A stretch of DNA of 64,000 nucleotides from Paenalcaligenes hominis (GTDB taxonomy: Bacteria > Pseudomonadota > Gammaproteobacteria > Burkholderiales > Burkholderiaceae_B): the NCBI RefSeq assembly GCF_011927625.1, contig NZ_JAATIZ010000006.1, positions 62,001-126,000 of the forward strand. The letters are read 5' to 3'. Position 1 is the stretch's first letter, and every line of letters begins with the position of its first letter. The notes beneath the pieces are model-generated. The model searched no databases and was not told where the DNA came from. It was given only the letters and a program-made list of their open reading frames with translations. Below, piece by piece: positions 17,822 to 27,381 of the stretch. The position numbers were made by a program, and so were the translations under genes.

Positions 17822-18373
17822 TTATACCTTGGCCGTGCCTTTGATGATGTGACGTGTGCTTCGCCACAACTGCTCAATGGTAACGAGCAAAAGTAACACC
17901 CCACCAATAGGCAATAAAAGCTGAAGCTGCCAAACCGGAAGCTCTAGGTGACCTTCTGTCAGGCTACCAATCATTTTGGCGAACATAGCAGTATGCCAAC
18001 CATTAAAAATGAGTATGCCTGTCATCGACAAAACAGAAAGACTGGCCCAGAGTTGAGCCCAAGGCAGCCATTTTGCTGATAGGTGCGAAATAAGAATATC
18101 TACACCAATATGGCCATTGCGGCGTAAGACTTCTGGCGCACCTAGCATCACAATACTTGTTAAAGAAAGGGCAATGACCTCATCAGCCCAAATAATGGGC
18201 TTAGAAAACACATAGCGCATGGGAATAGCTAAACCCACTAATACCAAATCAACCAAAAGCAGTACGCAAGCAATAGCCATCGCAAACTGACAAATGCGCA
18301 TGATGAACCGCCCGTAGTAGTACAGAAGCGGTCCATCTTGCTGGATAGTGGGCGTATCAAGCGTGTGTTGCAT
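17822..18373 (-). CDS. TRAP transporter small permease (DctQ type)
   Basis: A 183-residue protein with four predicted membrane helices, the size and layout of DctQ. The segment PIIWADEVIALSLTSIVMLGAPEVLRRNGHIGVDIL matches the family pattern in which a charged WxxE and an R-x-x-x-H-I-x-V/I-D motif flank helices 2 and 3. It couples the binding protein to the DctM channel. It lies 5 bp after the dctP gene and 3 bp before dctM on the minus strand. Confidence 0.88.
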   Translation of the reverse strand: MQHTLDTPTIQQDGPLLYYYGRFIMRICQFAMAIACVLLLVDLVLVGLAIPMRYVFSKPIIWADEVIALSLTSIVMLGAPEVLRRNGHIGVDILISHLSAKWLPWAQLWASLSVLSMTGILIFNGWHTAMFAKMIGSLTEGHLELPVWQLQLLLPIGGVLLLLVTIEQLWRSTRHIIKGTAKV

Positions 18374-18378
18374 AACAA

Positions 18379-19371
18379 TTACAGGGCTTCAACCATATCA
18401 ATAAGAGCCTGACCATCTTTGCCTGTGCCTTTTAAAAACTCGGCAATAATAGCCGGTTGCATAATGGCTTTAATCGGCTCGATTTGTTCAGGTGTTAACG
18501 CAACGACTTCCATGCCGTTTTCAGCGAGGTGTTGCATGTCTTTTTCATTGACGCCTTCGTAACGAATAATGGAGTTATCGACGGCTTTATCGACGGCACC
18601 TTGAATGGCTTGTTGAATATCTTGCGGTAGCCCATCCCACCATTTAGGGTTAACAACTAAATTATCGAACACAACCACAATGGCAGAGGCGGCGCCGTAT
18701 TTCTGTACTTCGTAATATTTACGTGAGTAAGCAGCTTGAATGGCGGTAATACCGGCATCGACAATACCGGTTTGTAAGGCTTGATAGGCTTCAGAACCAG
18801 GCATCGTAACGGGGACCGCGCCCAATGCAATCAAACCCTGGTCAAATTGTTTGTTTAGACCACGGATTTTAACGTCTTTATAGCTTTCAGGGGTATCCAG
18901 TAAATGATTAGAAGAGGTCACGATTAAATCGTTAGTGTCCACTAACCAGCCAATGTTTTTGACGCCTTTTTGTTCCATTTTTTTGTCAAGAATTTTTGCT
19001 GCTTCGGAACCAATAAAAGCTTCTTGTTTAGCAGGGGAAGACATCAAATAGGGGATCATGGACAGCGACATTTCTGGAATGGTACTGCCCCACTGCATGG
19101 AAAGAATAATCGCTGACTCAATTTGCCCACCCGCTACGGCACTGTGGTGTTGGTTGGGCTTAAAGAGCTGAGCGGCCCCATAGACCTGAACCTCTACTTT
19201 GCCGTCTGTAGCGGCGTCTACGTCTTTAGCAAACTGCTCCATGGCTTGAGCGGTAGGGTGTGTAGGTGGAAATTGATGGCTGAGGCGCATGGTGTAATCG
19301 GCAGCCCAAGCCATAGAAGAGGTCATGCCTAAAGCCAAGGCGGCGGCAGTGAGTTTCAAGCTTTTTAACAT
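18379..19371 (-). CDS. TRAP transporter substrate-binding protein (DctP type)
   Basis: A 330-residue periplasmic protein with a clear signal peptide (residues 1-23, cleavage after AWA). The mature part begins YTMRLSHQFPPTHP and contains KIRGLNKQFDQGLIALGAVPVTMPGSEAYQALQTGIVDA, the usual DctP region that holds the carboxylate-binding arginine. A good GGAGA site precedes the ATG. It follows the HMG-lyase-like gene by 39 bp. The ligand is likely a carboxylic acid such as a C4-C6 hydroxy or branched acid, judging only from the neighbouring CoA enzymes. Confidence 0.92.
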   Translation of the reverse strand: MLKSLKLTAAALALGMTSSMAWAADYTMRLSHQFPPTHPTAQAMEQFAKDVDAATDGKVEVQVYGAAQLFKPNQHHSAVAGGQIESAIILSMQWGSTIPEMSLSMIPYLMSSPAKQEAFIGSEAAKILDKKMEQKGVKNIGWLVDTNDLIVTSSNHLLDTPESYKDVKIRGLNKQFDQGLIALGAVPVTMPGSEAYQALQTGIVDAGITAIQAAYSRKYYEVQKYGAASAIVVVFDNLVVNPKWWDGLPQDIQQAIQGAVDKAVDNSIIRYEGVNEKDMQHLAENGMEVVALTPEQIEPIKAIMQPAIIAEFLKGTGKDGQALIDMVEAL

Positions 19372-19410
19372 GATCGGTCTCCGAGAGAGTAGGTTGTAGT
19401 TAGTTTTACA

Positions 19411-20337
19411 TTAAAGGCGTGGCAGCCCAGCTTGGGCTAATGCGCCTTGGAGCGGTTCGTGCGGCATACTTGCAGCAACAAGATGACGTGTCCTGAGAAG
19501 GCCCTCTAGGTCAATGCCAGTGTGGAGCTCCATGCTGTCACAAAGATACACCAGATCTTCGAAAACAACATTGCCAGTGGCACCAGGGGCAAATGGACAC
19601 CCGCCTAAGCCTGCGAGCGAACCATCCAAAATCCGCACTCCTTCTTCGAGTGCTACGGTAGCATTCGCAAGGGCTAAGCCACGCGTATCGTGCAAGTGTA
19701 GGCCAATGGCTTGGTTTGGAAAGGCATTCAGAGCCGCACGCATTAAAGCGCGTACCTGTTGTGGGTTGGCATAACCTACTGTATCAGCTAATGCCACCAT
19801 ATCGGCGCCTGCCTCAAAGCATTGCCCAATTAGGTCTAAAACTTCATCAGGATTTACCCGGCCTGCTAAAGAGCAACCAAAGGCCATCGAGATACCTGTG
19901 CTAATAATGGCGGGGTGCGCTTGTGCATCGCGTAGCGCCACCGCACGTTGCAGCAGCTCAATGGCTTGGGCTCGAGTTTTGCCACTATTGGCTAGACTAT
20001 GTTGCTCGGTGGCCGAGACCACATACATGATTTCATCTACGGCTGTGGTCAATGCATCCACAACACCACGCTCGTTTAGCACCAATGCCGACACAACGCT
20101 GTGATCCAACGTTTTAGCGAATGCAATCAGCTCTCGTACATCTGCAAATTGCGGAAAACGATGAGCGGGTAAAAAAGAACCGACCTCAAAATAGCGCACA
20201 CCGGCTTGGTGTTCCTGCTGGATCCATGCTTTTTTATCGACAGTGGTTGGGAATTGCTTGACTAGCTGCAGGCCATCACGCAAACCGACTTCGCGCAAAC
20301 ACAACTGTTGGGCCGGATAGATCGTACCCAGACTCAT
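19411..20337 (-). CDS. HMG-CoA lyase-like enzyme (HMGL family)
   Basis: A 308-residue TIM-barrel lyase. REVGLRDGLQ near the N-terminus, the metal-binding HLHDTRG segment near residue 215, and the glycine-rich signature AGLGGCPFAPGATGN near residue 245, with the catalytic cysteine, all match hydroxymethylglutaryl-CoA lyases. The family cleaves 3-hydroxy-3-methylglutaryl-CoA to acetyl-CoA and acetoacetate; relatives cleave citramalyl-CoA or other branched hydroxyacyl-CoAs. It overlaps the CoA-transferase stop by one base, suggesting that the transferase makes its CoA substrate. The exact substrate is not settled. Confidence 0.82.
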   Translation of the reverse strand: MSLGTIYPAQQLCLREVGLRDGLQLVKQFPTTVDKKAWIQQEHQAGVRYFEVGSFLPAHRFPQFADVRELIAFAKTLDHSVVSALVLNERGVVDALTTAVDEIMYVVSATEQHSLANSGKTRAQAIELLQRAVALRDAQAHPAIISTGISMAFGCSLAGRVNPDEVLDLIGQCFEAGADMVALADTVGYANPQQVRALMRAALNAFPNQAIGLHLHDTRGLALANATVALEEGVRILDGSLAGLGGCPFAPGATGNVVFEDLVYLCDSMELHTGIDLEGLLRTRHLVAASMPHEPLQGALAQAGLPRL

Positions 20338-21518
20338 TAAGGAGCCTCCTTGAGGCCACTGGCCGCTTGAATTTCCTTGGTGCTTAATCCTAGAGCCTCT
20401 AACACTGCAAATGTATCTTGGCCTTTGGCCGGCACATTGCCGCCACCTGTGACGAGGCTGCCGTCAACTTCGAAAGGCAAAGAGGGCGCTTTAAATGACG
20501 AGCCGTCTTCACAAAATGATTCCGCCATCGCCCCCTCGCGCATGGCATGCGGGTCGTTATACATGTCAGAAGGTTTAGCAATAGGCGAGAAAGGGATGCC
20601 GTGTGCTTCAAACTGAGCAGAAAGTTCCTCTACCGTACGCTGAGCCACTTGAGCGGCAATTAGCGGCAACGTCCATGAGCGTGCATCAATTTGATCGGGA
20701 CGAGTCTGTAAACGCGCATCGCTGAGCAACGCCTCTAGATGGAGAATTTCACACACGGTTTTCCACTGTCCTTCGGTCACAGCAGAAATAAAAATTTGTT
20801 GCCCGTTTTTATCTTCAAAAATATCGTAAATAGGCCAAGAAAACTCACGCTCAGGCATAGGAGGTGGATTGCGTCCCTCGAGGGCAAATTGCACCATGTG
20901 CTGCGCGACTAAAAGTAAACAGTTTTCAAATAAGCCAACTCGAATGGCACTGCCTTCGCCCGTTTCTTGACGTTTTAATAAAGCGGCCAAGACAGAGAAT
21001 GCCGCAAATAGCCCACCCATAATATCGTTAACCGAGGCACCAGCACGCAGCGGACGCCCAGTTGGCCCGGTCATATAAGCGAGACCTGTCATCATTTGGA
21101 CGACTTCATCTAAAGCCGTACGGTCTTGATAGGGGCCAGACAAAAAGCCTTTACAAGAAGAAATAATAAGTTTGGGGTGTTTGATGCGCATTTGCTCTAA
21201 ATCTGCCCCCATCTTTGTCAGCGAGTGATCTTTAAAATTCTCTACAAATACATCGGCGGTGCTTAGGAGTTTATCTAGCGTTTGACGGCCTGCCTCGGTG
21301 GTTAAATCCAACTGAATGGATTTCTTGCCCCGATTAAATAGCGGGAACATAGGCCGCCCCATCCCAGTAAGATAACGGGTTTTATCGCCACTAGGTGGTT
21401 CAATTTTAATCACCTCAGCCCCAAGAAAATTTAAAAACATGCCACACGATGGGCCCATAATCATATGGCTCATTTCAATGACACGAATTCCTTGTAAAGG
21501 CAAAAACTCTTGACTCAT
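20337..21518 (-). CDS. CaiB/BaiF (family III) CoA-transferase
   Basis: A 393-residue CoA-transferase from this start. LQGIRVIEMSHMIMGP at the N-terminus, GAEVIKIEPPSGD, the VENFK segment, and NDIMGGLFAAFSVLAAL with the catalytic Asp (about residue 168) are typical of family III enzymes, which move CoA between organic acids. The frame is open to 21584, but the ATG at 21518 has a strong GGAGGA ribosome site 6 nt upstream and gives the normal family N-terminus. It is the first gene of the TRAP operon and is divergent from a LysR gene. Confidence 0.88.
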   Translation of the reverse strand: MSQEFLPLQGIRVIEMSHMIMGPSCGMFLNFLGAEVIKIEPPSGDKTRYLTGMGRPMFPLFNRGKKSIQLDLTTEAGRQTLDKLLSTADVFVENFKDHSLTKMGADLEQMRIKHPKLIISSCKGFLSGPYQDRTALDEVVQMMTGLAYMTGPTGRPLRAGASVNDIMGGLFAAFSVLAALLKRQETGEGSAIRVGLFENCLLLVAQHMVQFALEGRNPPPMPEREFSWPIYDIFEDKNGQQIFISAVTEGQWKTVCEILHLEALLSDARLQTRPDQIDARSWTLPLIAAQVAQRTVEELSAQFEAHGIPFSPIAKPSDMYNDPHAMREGAMAESFCEDGSSFKAPSLPFEVDGSLVTGGGNVPAKGQDTFAVLEALGLSTKEIQAASGLKEAP

Positions 21519-21609
21519 CAGACATCCTCCAAACGCAAATGAGGTTATCATTGATTTTTCTTTACGAAAATTATAAATATTCAATGGGGTCTTTCGAAAA
21601 AATAGAACG

Positions 21610-22539
21610 ATGAACTTAAAACAACTGCAATCGTTCGTGGCAATCTACGAGGCCGGAGGCATTTCTCGAGCCGCTGAACAAGAGCGCTCAGCCCCCTCTG
21701 TATTAAGTCATCACTTGGCTAACCTAGAAGCCCGTGTTCAATGTGCTCTCTTTATACGTAGCCGTCACGGTTTAAAGCCTACTCCGCAAGGTGATCGGCT
21801 GTACGAGCATGCTAAACACGTGTTTGCGATTTTATCTACCGCCAAGACAGAGCTATTGCAATGGCAACAAAGTTATGAAGGCACAGTCGCTATTGGCATG
21901 GCCTACACCTCAGTCGAGATGATCGGTAAAGACCTGATGGAAATGGTAATTAAAGAATACCCGGGTATTGATTTAACCATTTCAGAAACGGTGTCAGGCA
22001 GTACGCTACAACAGCTATTTGATGCAAAGATTGATCTCGCTTTAGCTTATAACCCGACCCAAGACGCTGTCATACGTTCAATGCCACTCATTGAAGAGCG
22101 GATGGTATTTGTGGGTAAAGCCGAAATCGTAGGTGATCCCACCTTGCCGTTGCCTGTAGAGGAGCTACTGCGGTTACCATTTATTCTTTTGCGTAAAGGG
22201 GTAACGGGGCGTTCTATTATGGACAATCCCAGTCTGCAAAAATCCCTCGAGCAGCACGCCACCATTGCAACGGATAACGTTAGCGCTGTGCATATTTTCT
22301 TACGTGAAGGGTTTGGTGGGGCGATTGCCACTTTGCCCTATGCGTTAAAACGCGTCCATGATTCTGGGTTGGTCTATAGGGAAATTATCGAGCCCGAGGT
22401 ACGGCGTACGCTTTATTTATGCGAACACGTCGATATGGCATCGAACCAAGCCATCGACTTAATTAAAGAGCGCGTGCTCTTTTTGGTGCGTCAAGCCGTA
22501 TTAAACGGTAAATGGGAATGCGAACGCCTCCTCTTTTGA
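21610..22539 (+). CDS. LysR-family transcriptional regulator (probable regulator of the CoA-transferase/TRAP operon)
   Basis: A 309-residue regulator with the N-terminal LysR helix-turn-helix (MNLKQLQSFVAIYEAGGISRAAEQ to about residue 60) and a C-terminal substrate-sensing domain starting near residue 90. The closest LysR subgroup by style is Nac/Cbl-like (GGISRAAE, SVLSHHLANLE). It is divergently oriented from the CoA-transferase operon with 91 bp between starts, the usual position for the operon's regulator. The inducer is presumably the acid or its CoA ester. Confidence 0.88.
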   Translation: MNLKQLQSFVAIYEAGGISRAAEQERSAPSVLSHHLANLEARVQCALFIRSRHGLKPTPQGDRLYEHAKHVFAILSTAKTELLQWQQSYEGTVAIGMAYTSVEMIGKDLMEMVIKEYPGIDLTISETVSGSTLQQLFDAKIDLALAYNPTQDAVIRSMPLIEERMVFVGKAEIVGDPTLPLPVEELLRLPFILLRKGVTGRSIMDNPSLQKSLEQHATIATDNVSAVHIFLREGFGGAIATLPYALKRVHDSGLVYREIIEPEVRRTLYLCEHVDMASNQAIDLIKERVLFLVRQAVLNGKWECERLLF

Positions 22540-22542
22540 AAA

Positions 22543-22566
22543 AGCCCCTAAGAGTGCTTAGGGGCT
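22543..22566 (-). terminator. Terminator of the M16 peptidase gene
   Basis: AGCCCCTAAG (22543-22552) and CTTAGGGGCT (22557-22566) make a perfect 10-bp stem with a 4-nt loop. On the minus strand the stem is followed by TTTTTC, so it mainly ends transcription of the peptidase operon; it also separates it from the convergent LysR gene. Confidence 0.85.
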
Positions 22567-22573
22567 AAATCAC

Positions 22574-25330
22574 TTATTGCTGCTTGGATTTATCAGCGGC
22601 TAGGGCTGAGCTAAATTGATCGGGCTTAAGGTATTTTTTTACTACCGCATTGACTTGCTTGGCAGTTAATTGGCTTAACGCCTCGTCCACTTGGCTAGAC
22701 CATAAAAAGTCACGGTCTAAATCAATATACTTCAGCCAGGTCGTTGTTAAAACGCTGTCATTGCTACGCGCCAGTGTGCGATAACGCAATAGCGCATTGA
22801 TGCCTTCTTGAACTTCTTCGTCGCTAAAGCCTTCGGTTAATACCGCATTGAGCTCTTCAGCAATGACTGCCTGAAGTTTTTGCGAGTTTTCTGGGGCATG
22901 AATGGCATAAATAGTCCAGTTAGCGCTAGGCTCATAAGAGGAAACATTGAGGCGACTGCGTACATCGTAGGATAACCCTTCGGTGACGCGAACGCGGTTC
23001 CAAAGCCGTGATGTCTCCGATTGACCTAATAGGTAGTTGGCTAGGTATAACGGCACAAAGTCGTCGCTCGTATCTTGTAAATTCACCGGCAGATTTTCTA
23101 TATAAAACGCATTGGCTTTATCGGGGGTGTCGATGGTGAGATGCGCCGACTCAATGGCTTGATAAGGGTCGGCGGCGCGCTCGAAGGCAGGCGCTTTACG
23201 CCACCCCGTAAAACCTTCTACGAGCGCTTTTTTCACAGCTTCAGGGTCAAAACTACCCGTTGCACTAAAGCGGATATCGCCAGCGCCGTAGAAACGCTCA
23301 TGGAAAGCCAGTAGATCAGCCTGCGTGAGCGAATTGATACTTTCCTCAGACTCATCAAATGAAGGGGTGTAACGTATGTCTCCCTTAGGCCAGGTGTTTA
23401 AATGGCGACCCAGCTCCTGAGTGGCCACCGCAGAAGGTTCTGTGCGTGCATTACTAATGCGCGTCAAACGTTGCGCTTTATATTTATCTAATTCAGCCGC
23501 GGGGAAGTTGGCCTCGCGTAACACGTCAATCACTACAGCCAAGGCCTCCGCGAGATGATCTTTAGTGGTTTCCATACTGATTTCGACGCCATTCGCGCCG
23601 CCACTGAAATCCACTGAAGCTTGTAGCTCGGTTAAGCGATCTTCAATTTGCTGACGGCTAAGCGTAGTGGTGCCATGTGGCAGCAAACTAGCCGTCGCGC
23701 TGCCAATGAAGGAGCTCCCTTTTAGGCTTTCAGGATCACCAAAACGTAGAGATAAGATGGCGTTAACTCGATCACCGCGGGTAGGTTTAGGCAGTAGCGC
23801 GACTTTAATGACGCCTAAATCATCGCTTAGGCTTAATTGATCTCGTTGCGTTGAGTTGTTAATGTGCTCTGGGGTTGGCTCAAAGTCCTCGGCGGCGCTG
23901 GTACTGTCTTTGCCTTGGTAGTCTTGCAGTAGTAACTGAGTATCAGGCGTCGTGGCACGTGGCGCTCGCTCGGGGGCATCCGTAGGCACATACAGTCCAT
24001 TGGTTCGGTTATCAGGAACTAGCCATGTTTTCAACTCGGCTTTCACGTCTTCAAGTTTGGCCTGCTCAACTTGATCACGTTGCCAGAAAAACAAGCGCCA
24101 ATCGCCCGAGGCCGCACTTTCAGATAAGGCCGCAGCTAAATTTGCTGGGTCTGCATAGGTTTGAGCCCACATATTGAGCCACTGATTGCGTACGCGTTCT
24201 AAGTCCTCAGAGGAAATAGCGTCATTTTGCTTTTCCAAGGTGTCATTTAACACGTTTAATGCTTGCTGCTGATCCATACCCTCTTGTAGTTCAGCCATAA
24301 ACAGCGCATAGCCGGGTTGTTTTAACCCAGCAGCATAACCAAATGCACTCGTACTTAAGTTTTTCTCTACTAGGTTTTTATAAAGTAAGCCAGAAGGCGT
24401 ACTGCTTAGAATCGAAACGCCTAAGCTTAGGGGCGTAAACTGAGGGTCTGCTTCCGCTGGGATATGATATTGAGCCCCAATCAAGGGAGAGCCGCCATGA
24501 CGTCGTACTGTAACGGAACGAGAGCCGTCTTGAACGGGTTCCTCGGTGTATTCAGGGGGTAAGTCACGGGTTGGTTTTTGAATGCTATTAAATTGCTTAG
24601 CAATGTGTTCTAAGGTCGCGTCTTCGTCAAAACGACCACTCACAATTAATACGGCGTTATCAGGTTGATAGTACAGCTTGTAAAAGGCACGCAGCTGTTC
24701 AATATCAACAAGCTCTACATCAGACCGTGCGCCAATCGTGCTTTTGCCATAGCTATGCCATTGAAAAGCCGCTGCCTGCATTTTTTGCATTAACACCCGA
24801 AACGGACTGTTTTCACCCCGCTCCATCTCGTTGCGTACTACTGTCATTTCGGCATCTAAATCCGCCTTCGAAATAGTAGCATTCACCATGACATCAGCTT
24901 GCCAATCTAAATACCAATTTAAAATGTCAGGGTTGGCAGCAAAAGTGGCGTAGTAGTTTGTTCTGTCTAAAGAGGTCGTGCCATTGGCTGCTAAACCACG
25001 CTTAGAGAATTCTCCAAGTGCATTAGGCATGGTGGGTGTGCCACGAAAGAGCATGTGTTCAAGCAGATGCGCCATGCCTGTTTGGCCGTAGTTTTCATGA
25101 CGAGAGCCAACCAGATACGTCATGTTGACGGTAGTATTAGAGCGTGAAGAATCGGGTGCAAACAGCACCTTTAACCCATTTTCAAGCACATACTCTGTTA
25201 CACCTTCGACGCTAGTGACCTCTTTAACGCCGGATGGCAAAGCATAAAGTAAGCTTGGGGTTAAAGCGCTTAGCAAAATAAAGTATTTGGACGATTTCTT
25301 TAAACGGTGTAGGGCAGAGAACATAAGCAT
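22574..25330 (-). CDS. M16-family zinc metallopeptidase (pitrilysin-like), exported
   Basis: A 918-residue protein with an N-terminal signal peptide (hydrophobic FILLSALTPSLLYA) and two M16 repeats. The inverted zinc motif HLLEH is at residues 88-92 with the downstream glutamate in EMTVVRNEMERGENSP. The second half has the inactive-type partner domain, as in single-chain M16 peptidases. It probably degrades peptides in the periplasm. The frame opens at a TTG (25345), but the ATG at 25330 has a TTGAGG ribosome site 9 nt upstream and is preferred; an ATG two codons later is also possible. It follows the VWA gene. Confidence 0.88.
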   Translation of the reverse strand: MLMFSALHRLKKSSKYFILLSALTPSLLYALPSGVKEVTSVEGVTEYVLENGLKVLFAPDSSRSNTTVNMTYLVGSRHENYGQTGMAHLLEHMLFRGTPTMPNALGEFSKRGLAANGTTSLDRTNYYATFAANPDILNWYLDWQADVMVNATISKADLDAEMTVVRNEMERGENSPFRVLMQKMQAAAFQWHSYGKSTIGARSDVELVDIEQLRAFYKLYYQPDNAVLIVSGRFDEDATLEHIAKQFNSIQKPTRDLPPEYTEEPVQDGSRSVTVRRHGGSPLIGAQYHIPAEADPQFTPLSLGVSILSSTPSGLLYKNLVEKNLSTSAFGYAAGLKQPGYALFMAELQEGMDQQQALNVLNDTLEKQNDAISSEDLERVRNQWLNMWAQTYADPANLAAALSESAASGDWRLFFWQRDQVEQAKLEDVKAELKTWLVPDNRTNGLYVPTDAPERAPRATTPDTQLLLQDYQGKDSTSAAEDFEPTPEHINNSTQRDQLSLSDDLGVIKVALLPKPTRGDRVNAILSLRFGDPESLKGSSFIGSATASLLPHGTTTLSRQQIEDRLTELQASVDFSGGANGVEISMETTKDHLAEALAVVIDVLREANFPAAELDKYKAQRLTRISNARTEPSAVATQELGRHLNTWPKGDIRYTPSFDESEESINSLTQADLLAFHERFYGAGDIRFSATGSFDPEAVKKALVEGFTGWRKAPAFERAADPYQAIESAHLTIDTPDKANAFYIENLPVNLQDTSDDFVPLYLANYLLGQSETSRLWNRVRVTEGLSYDVRSRLNVSSYEPSANWTIYAIHAPENSQKLQAVIAEELNAVLTEGFSDEEVQEGINALLRYRTLARSNDSVLTTTWLKYIDLDRDFLWSSQVDEALSQLTAKQVNAVVKKYLKPDQFSSALAADKSKQQ

Positions 25331-25345
25331 TCTTGTAAGCCTCAA

Positions 25346-26518
25346 TTATTTTGTTAGGAATTGCATGGCTGATTCCAATCCACGTATGCTAATGGGGTAC
25401 ATACGATCATGGGTTAATTGCCGAATCATAAAAATAGATTGGTGGTAAACCCAATGTTGGGGCTGAGTAGGATTTAACCAAACGAGCTTAGGCCAACGCG
25501 TTATAAAACGCTGCAGCCACACTGCGCCCGTTTCGGGGTTGTTGTGCTCTACAGACCCCCCTTTATGGTTGATCTCTATGGGGCTCATGGTAGCATCTCC
25601 TACAAAGATCACACGCCAATCTTCGTTATATTTGGTTAACACCTCGTTGGTGGGAATGCGCTCGTCAAAACGTCTTTGGTTATGGCGCCAAAGCCATTCG
25701 TAAGGGCAGTTATGAAAGTAATACACCTCCAGATGTTTATATTCACTGCGAGCAGCATAGAATAGCTCTTCGACCTGACGTATATGGCTATCCATGCTGC
25801 CCCCTACATCAAGGAACATCAAGACCTTAACCGCATTGCGACGCGGTGCGCGTAGTTGCAGGTCTAATAAACCGGCATGTTGTGCCGTGCTGTGTATCGT
25901 AGCGGGTAGATCAAGTTCGGTAGGGGCGCCTTGACGCGCAAAGCGCCGTAAGCGTCGCAACGCCACTTGACTATTACGAGTGCCCAGCTCGAGCTGATCG
26001 TCATAATCTTGGTAGTGACGTTCTTCCCACACTTTGACAGCAGTACGATTCCCAGCCGAGGGGCCACCCAGACGAATGCCTTGAGGATGATAGCCGCCGT
26101 GGCCAAAGGGCGAGCTTCCCCCCGTGCCTACCCATTTGTTGCCGCCAGCATGACGTTCAGTTTGTTCGGCTAAGGTTTTCTTAAAAAGTTCAAGAAGTTC
26201 ATCTAATTCATGTTTTTTTAAGTTGGCTTTTTCGGTATCACTGAGTTGTTTTTGAAGTGTTTTAATCAGCCAATCGGCAGGCACTACCGCGCCAGCTTCT
26301 AGGGCTTGGGCTAACTCTTGATGAAATTGGCTAAAAGCCAGATCATAACGATCAAACAAACTTTCATCTTTAATAAGAATGAGTCGGCCTAAATAGTAAA
26401 ACTCATCAATAGAGAGCGCTGTTGCAGAGCTGCATAAGGCCTGTGTTAACAACATGAACTCTTGAATAGACACCGGCAGTTGCTGATGTCGTAAGAAATA
26501 AAAGAACCGAATCAACAT
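25346..26518 (-). CDS. VWA-domain protein, CoxE-like
   Basis: A 390-residue protein with an N-terminal helical region (about 1-125), a Gly-rich linker (125-155, WVGTGGSSPFGHGGYHP), and a C-terminal von Willebrand A domain. The metal-ion site DVGGS is at residues 237-241. CoxE-like proteins work with MoxR/CoxD AAA+ ATPases in the maturation of metalloenzymes or complexes. The matching ATPase gene is 9 bp upstream in the same operon. The target complex is not evident in this window. Confidence 0.85.
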   Translation of the reverse strand: MLIRFFYFLRHQQLPVSIQEFMLLTQALCSSATALSIDEFYYLGRLILIKDESLFDRYDLAFSQFHQELAQALEAGAVVPADWLIKTLQKQLSDTEKANLKKHELDELLELFKKTLAEQTERHAGGNKWVGTGGSSPFGHGGYHPQGIRLGGPSAGNRTAVKVWEERHYQDYDDQLELGTRNSQVALRRLRRFARQGAPTELDLPATIHSTAQHAGLLDLQLRAPRRNAVKVLMFLDVGGSMDSHIRQVEELFYAARSEYKHLEVYYFHNCPYEWLWRHNQRRFDERIPTNEVLTKYNEDWRVIFVGDATMSPIEINHKGGSVEHNNPETGAVWLQRFITRWPKLVWLNPTQPQHWVYHQSIFMIRQLTHDRMYPISIRGLESAMQFLTK

Positions 26519-26527
26519 AACAATTGA

Positions 26528-27367
26528 CTAACGTCCATAGCGCGAAAGACGATCTAACAACGTGAGGTCCTGTTCGTTTTTAATCAACGCCCCAAGAAAA
26601 GGCGTTTGGGTGAGGTTTTGATCCCTTAATGAATCCGTGCTTGCACTATGGCTTAAAAGAAGGCCAAGCCAATCTAAAAACTCTGACGTAGACGGTTTTT
26701 TCTTTAGGCCAGAGGCATTACGTAATGCATAAAAACGACTTAATGCAGCATCAAGTAGTTGTTGTTCTAATTGGGGGAAATGGACCTGAACAATATCACT
26801 CAGTGTTTGGGGGACAGGAAAGCGAATGTAATGAAAAAAACAGCGCCGTAAAAAAGCGTCTGGAAGTTCCTTTTCATTATTTGAAGTAATGATAATCAAT
26901 GGACGATGTTTGGCCCGAATGGTTTGCTGGGTTTCGTACACATGAAATTCCATTTTGTCGATTTCGCGTAGTAAATCGTTTGGAAATTCGATATCTGCTT
27001 TATCAATTTCATCAATTAACAGTACAGCAGGGGTGTCGGATTCGAAGGCATCCCAGACCGCCCCTTTAACAATGTAGTTAGCAATATGGTGAACACGTGC
27101 ATCGCCTAATTGGGAGTCACGTAAGCGTGATACCGCATCGTATTCATACAGCCCCTGTTGGGCTTTGGTGGATGATTTAATATGCCATTGCATAAGGGGG
27201 CGACCTAAAGCGGCAGCTACCTCTTCGGCCAGCAACGTTTTCCCCGTACCGGGTTCGCCTTTAAGCAAAAGAGGACGCTCTAAGGTCAATGCAGCATTAA
27301 CAGCTAAGCGTAAGTCTTCTGTCGCAATATAGCGCTCAGTTCCTGAAAAATGCGTAGGGTGGGTCAT
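26528..27367 (-). CDS. MoxR/CoxD-family AAA+ ATPase
   Basis: A 279-residue AAA+ ATPase with Walker A GEPGTGKT at 37-44, Walker B VLLIDEIDKAD, sensor 1 ITSNNEKELPDAFLRRC, and a short C-terminal lid. It is the size of the CoxD/MoxR group. The ATPase presumably remodels a client together with the CoxE-like VWA partner encoded next to it. It follows a DUF1841 gene by 14 bp, and the three genes are likely one operon with the peptidase gene. Confidence 0.9.
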   Translation of the reverse strand: MTHPTHFSGTERYIATEDLRLAVNAALTLERPLLLKGEPGTGKTLLAEEVAAALGRPLMQWHIKSSTKAQQGLYEYDAVSRLRDSQLGDARVHHIANYIVKGAVWDAFESDTPAVLLIDEIDKADIEFPNDLLREIDKMEFHVYETQQTIRAKHRPLIIITSNNEKELPDAFLRRCFFHYIRFPVPQTLSDIVQVHFPQLEQQLLDAALSRFYALRNASGLKKKPSTSEFLDWLGLLLSHSASTDSLRDQNLTQTPFLGALIKNEQDLTLLDRLSRYGR

Positions 27368-27381
27368 GATCAGTCAGTAGA

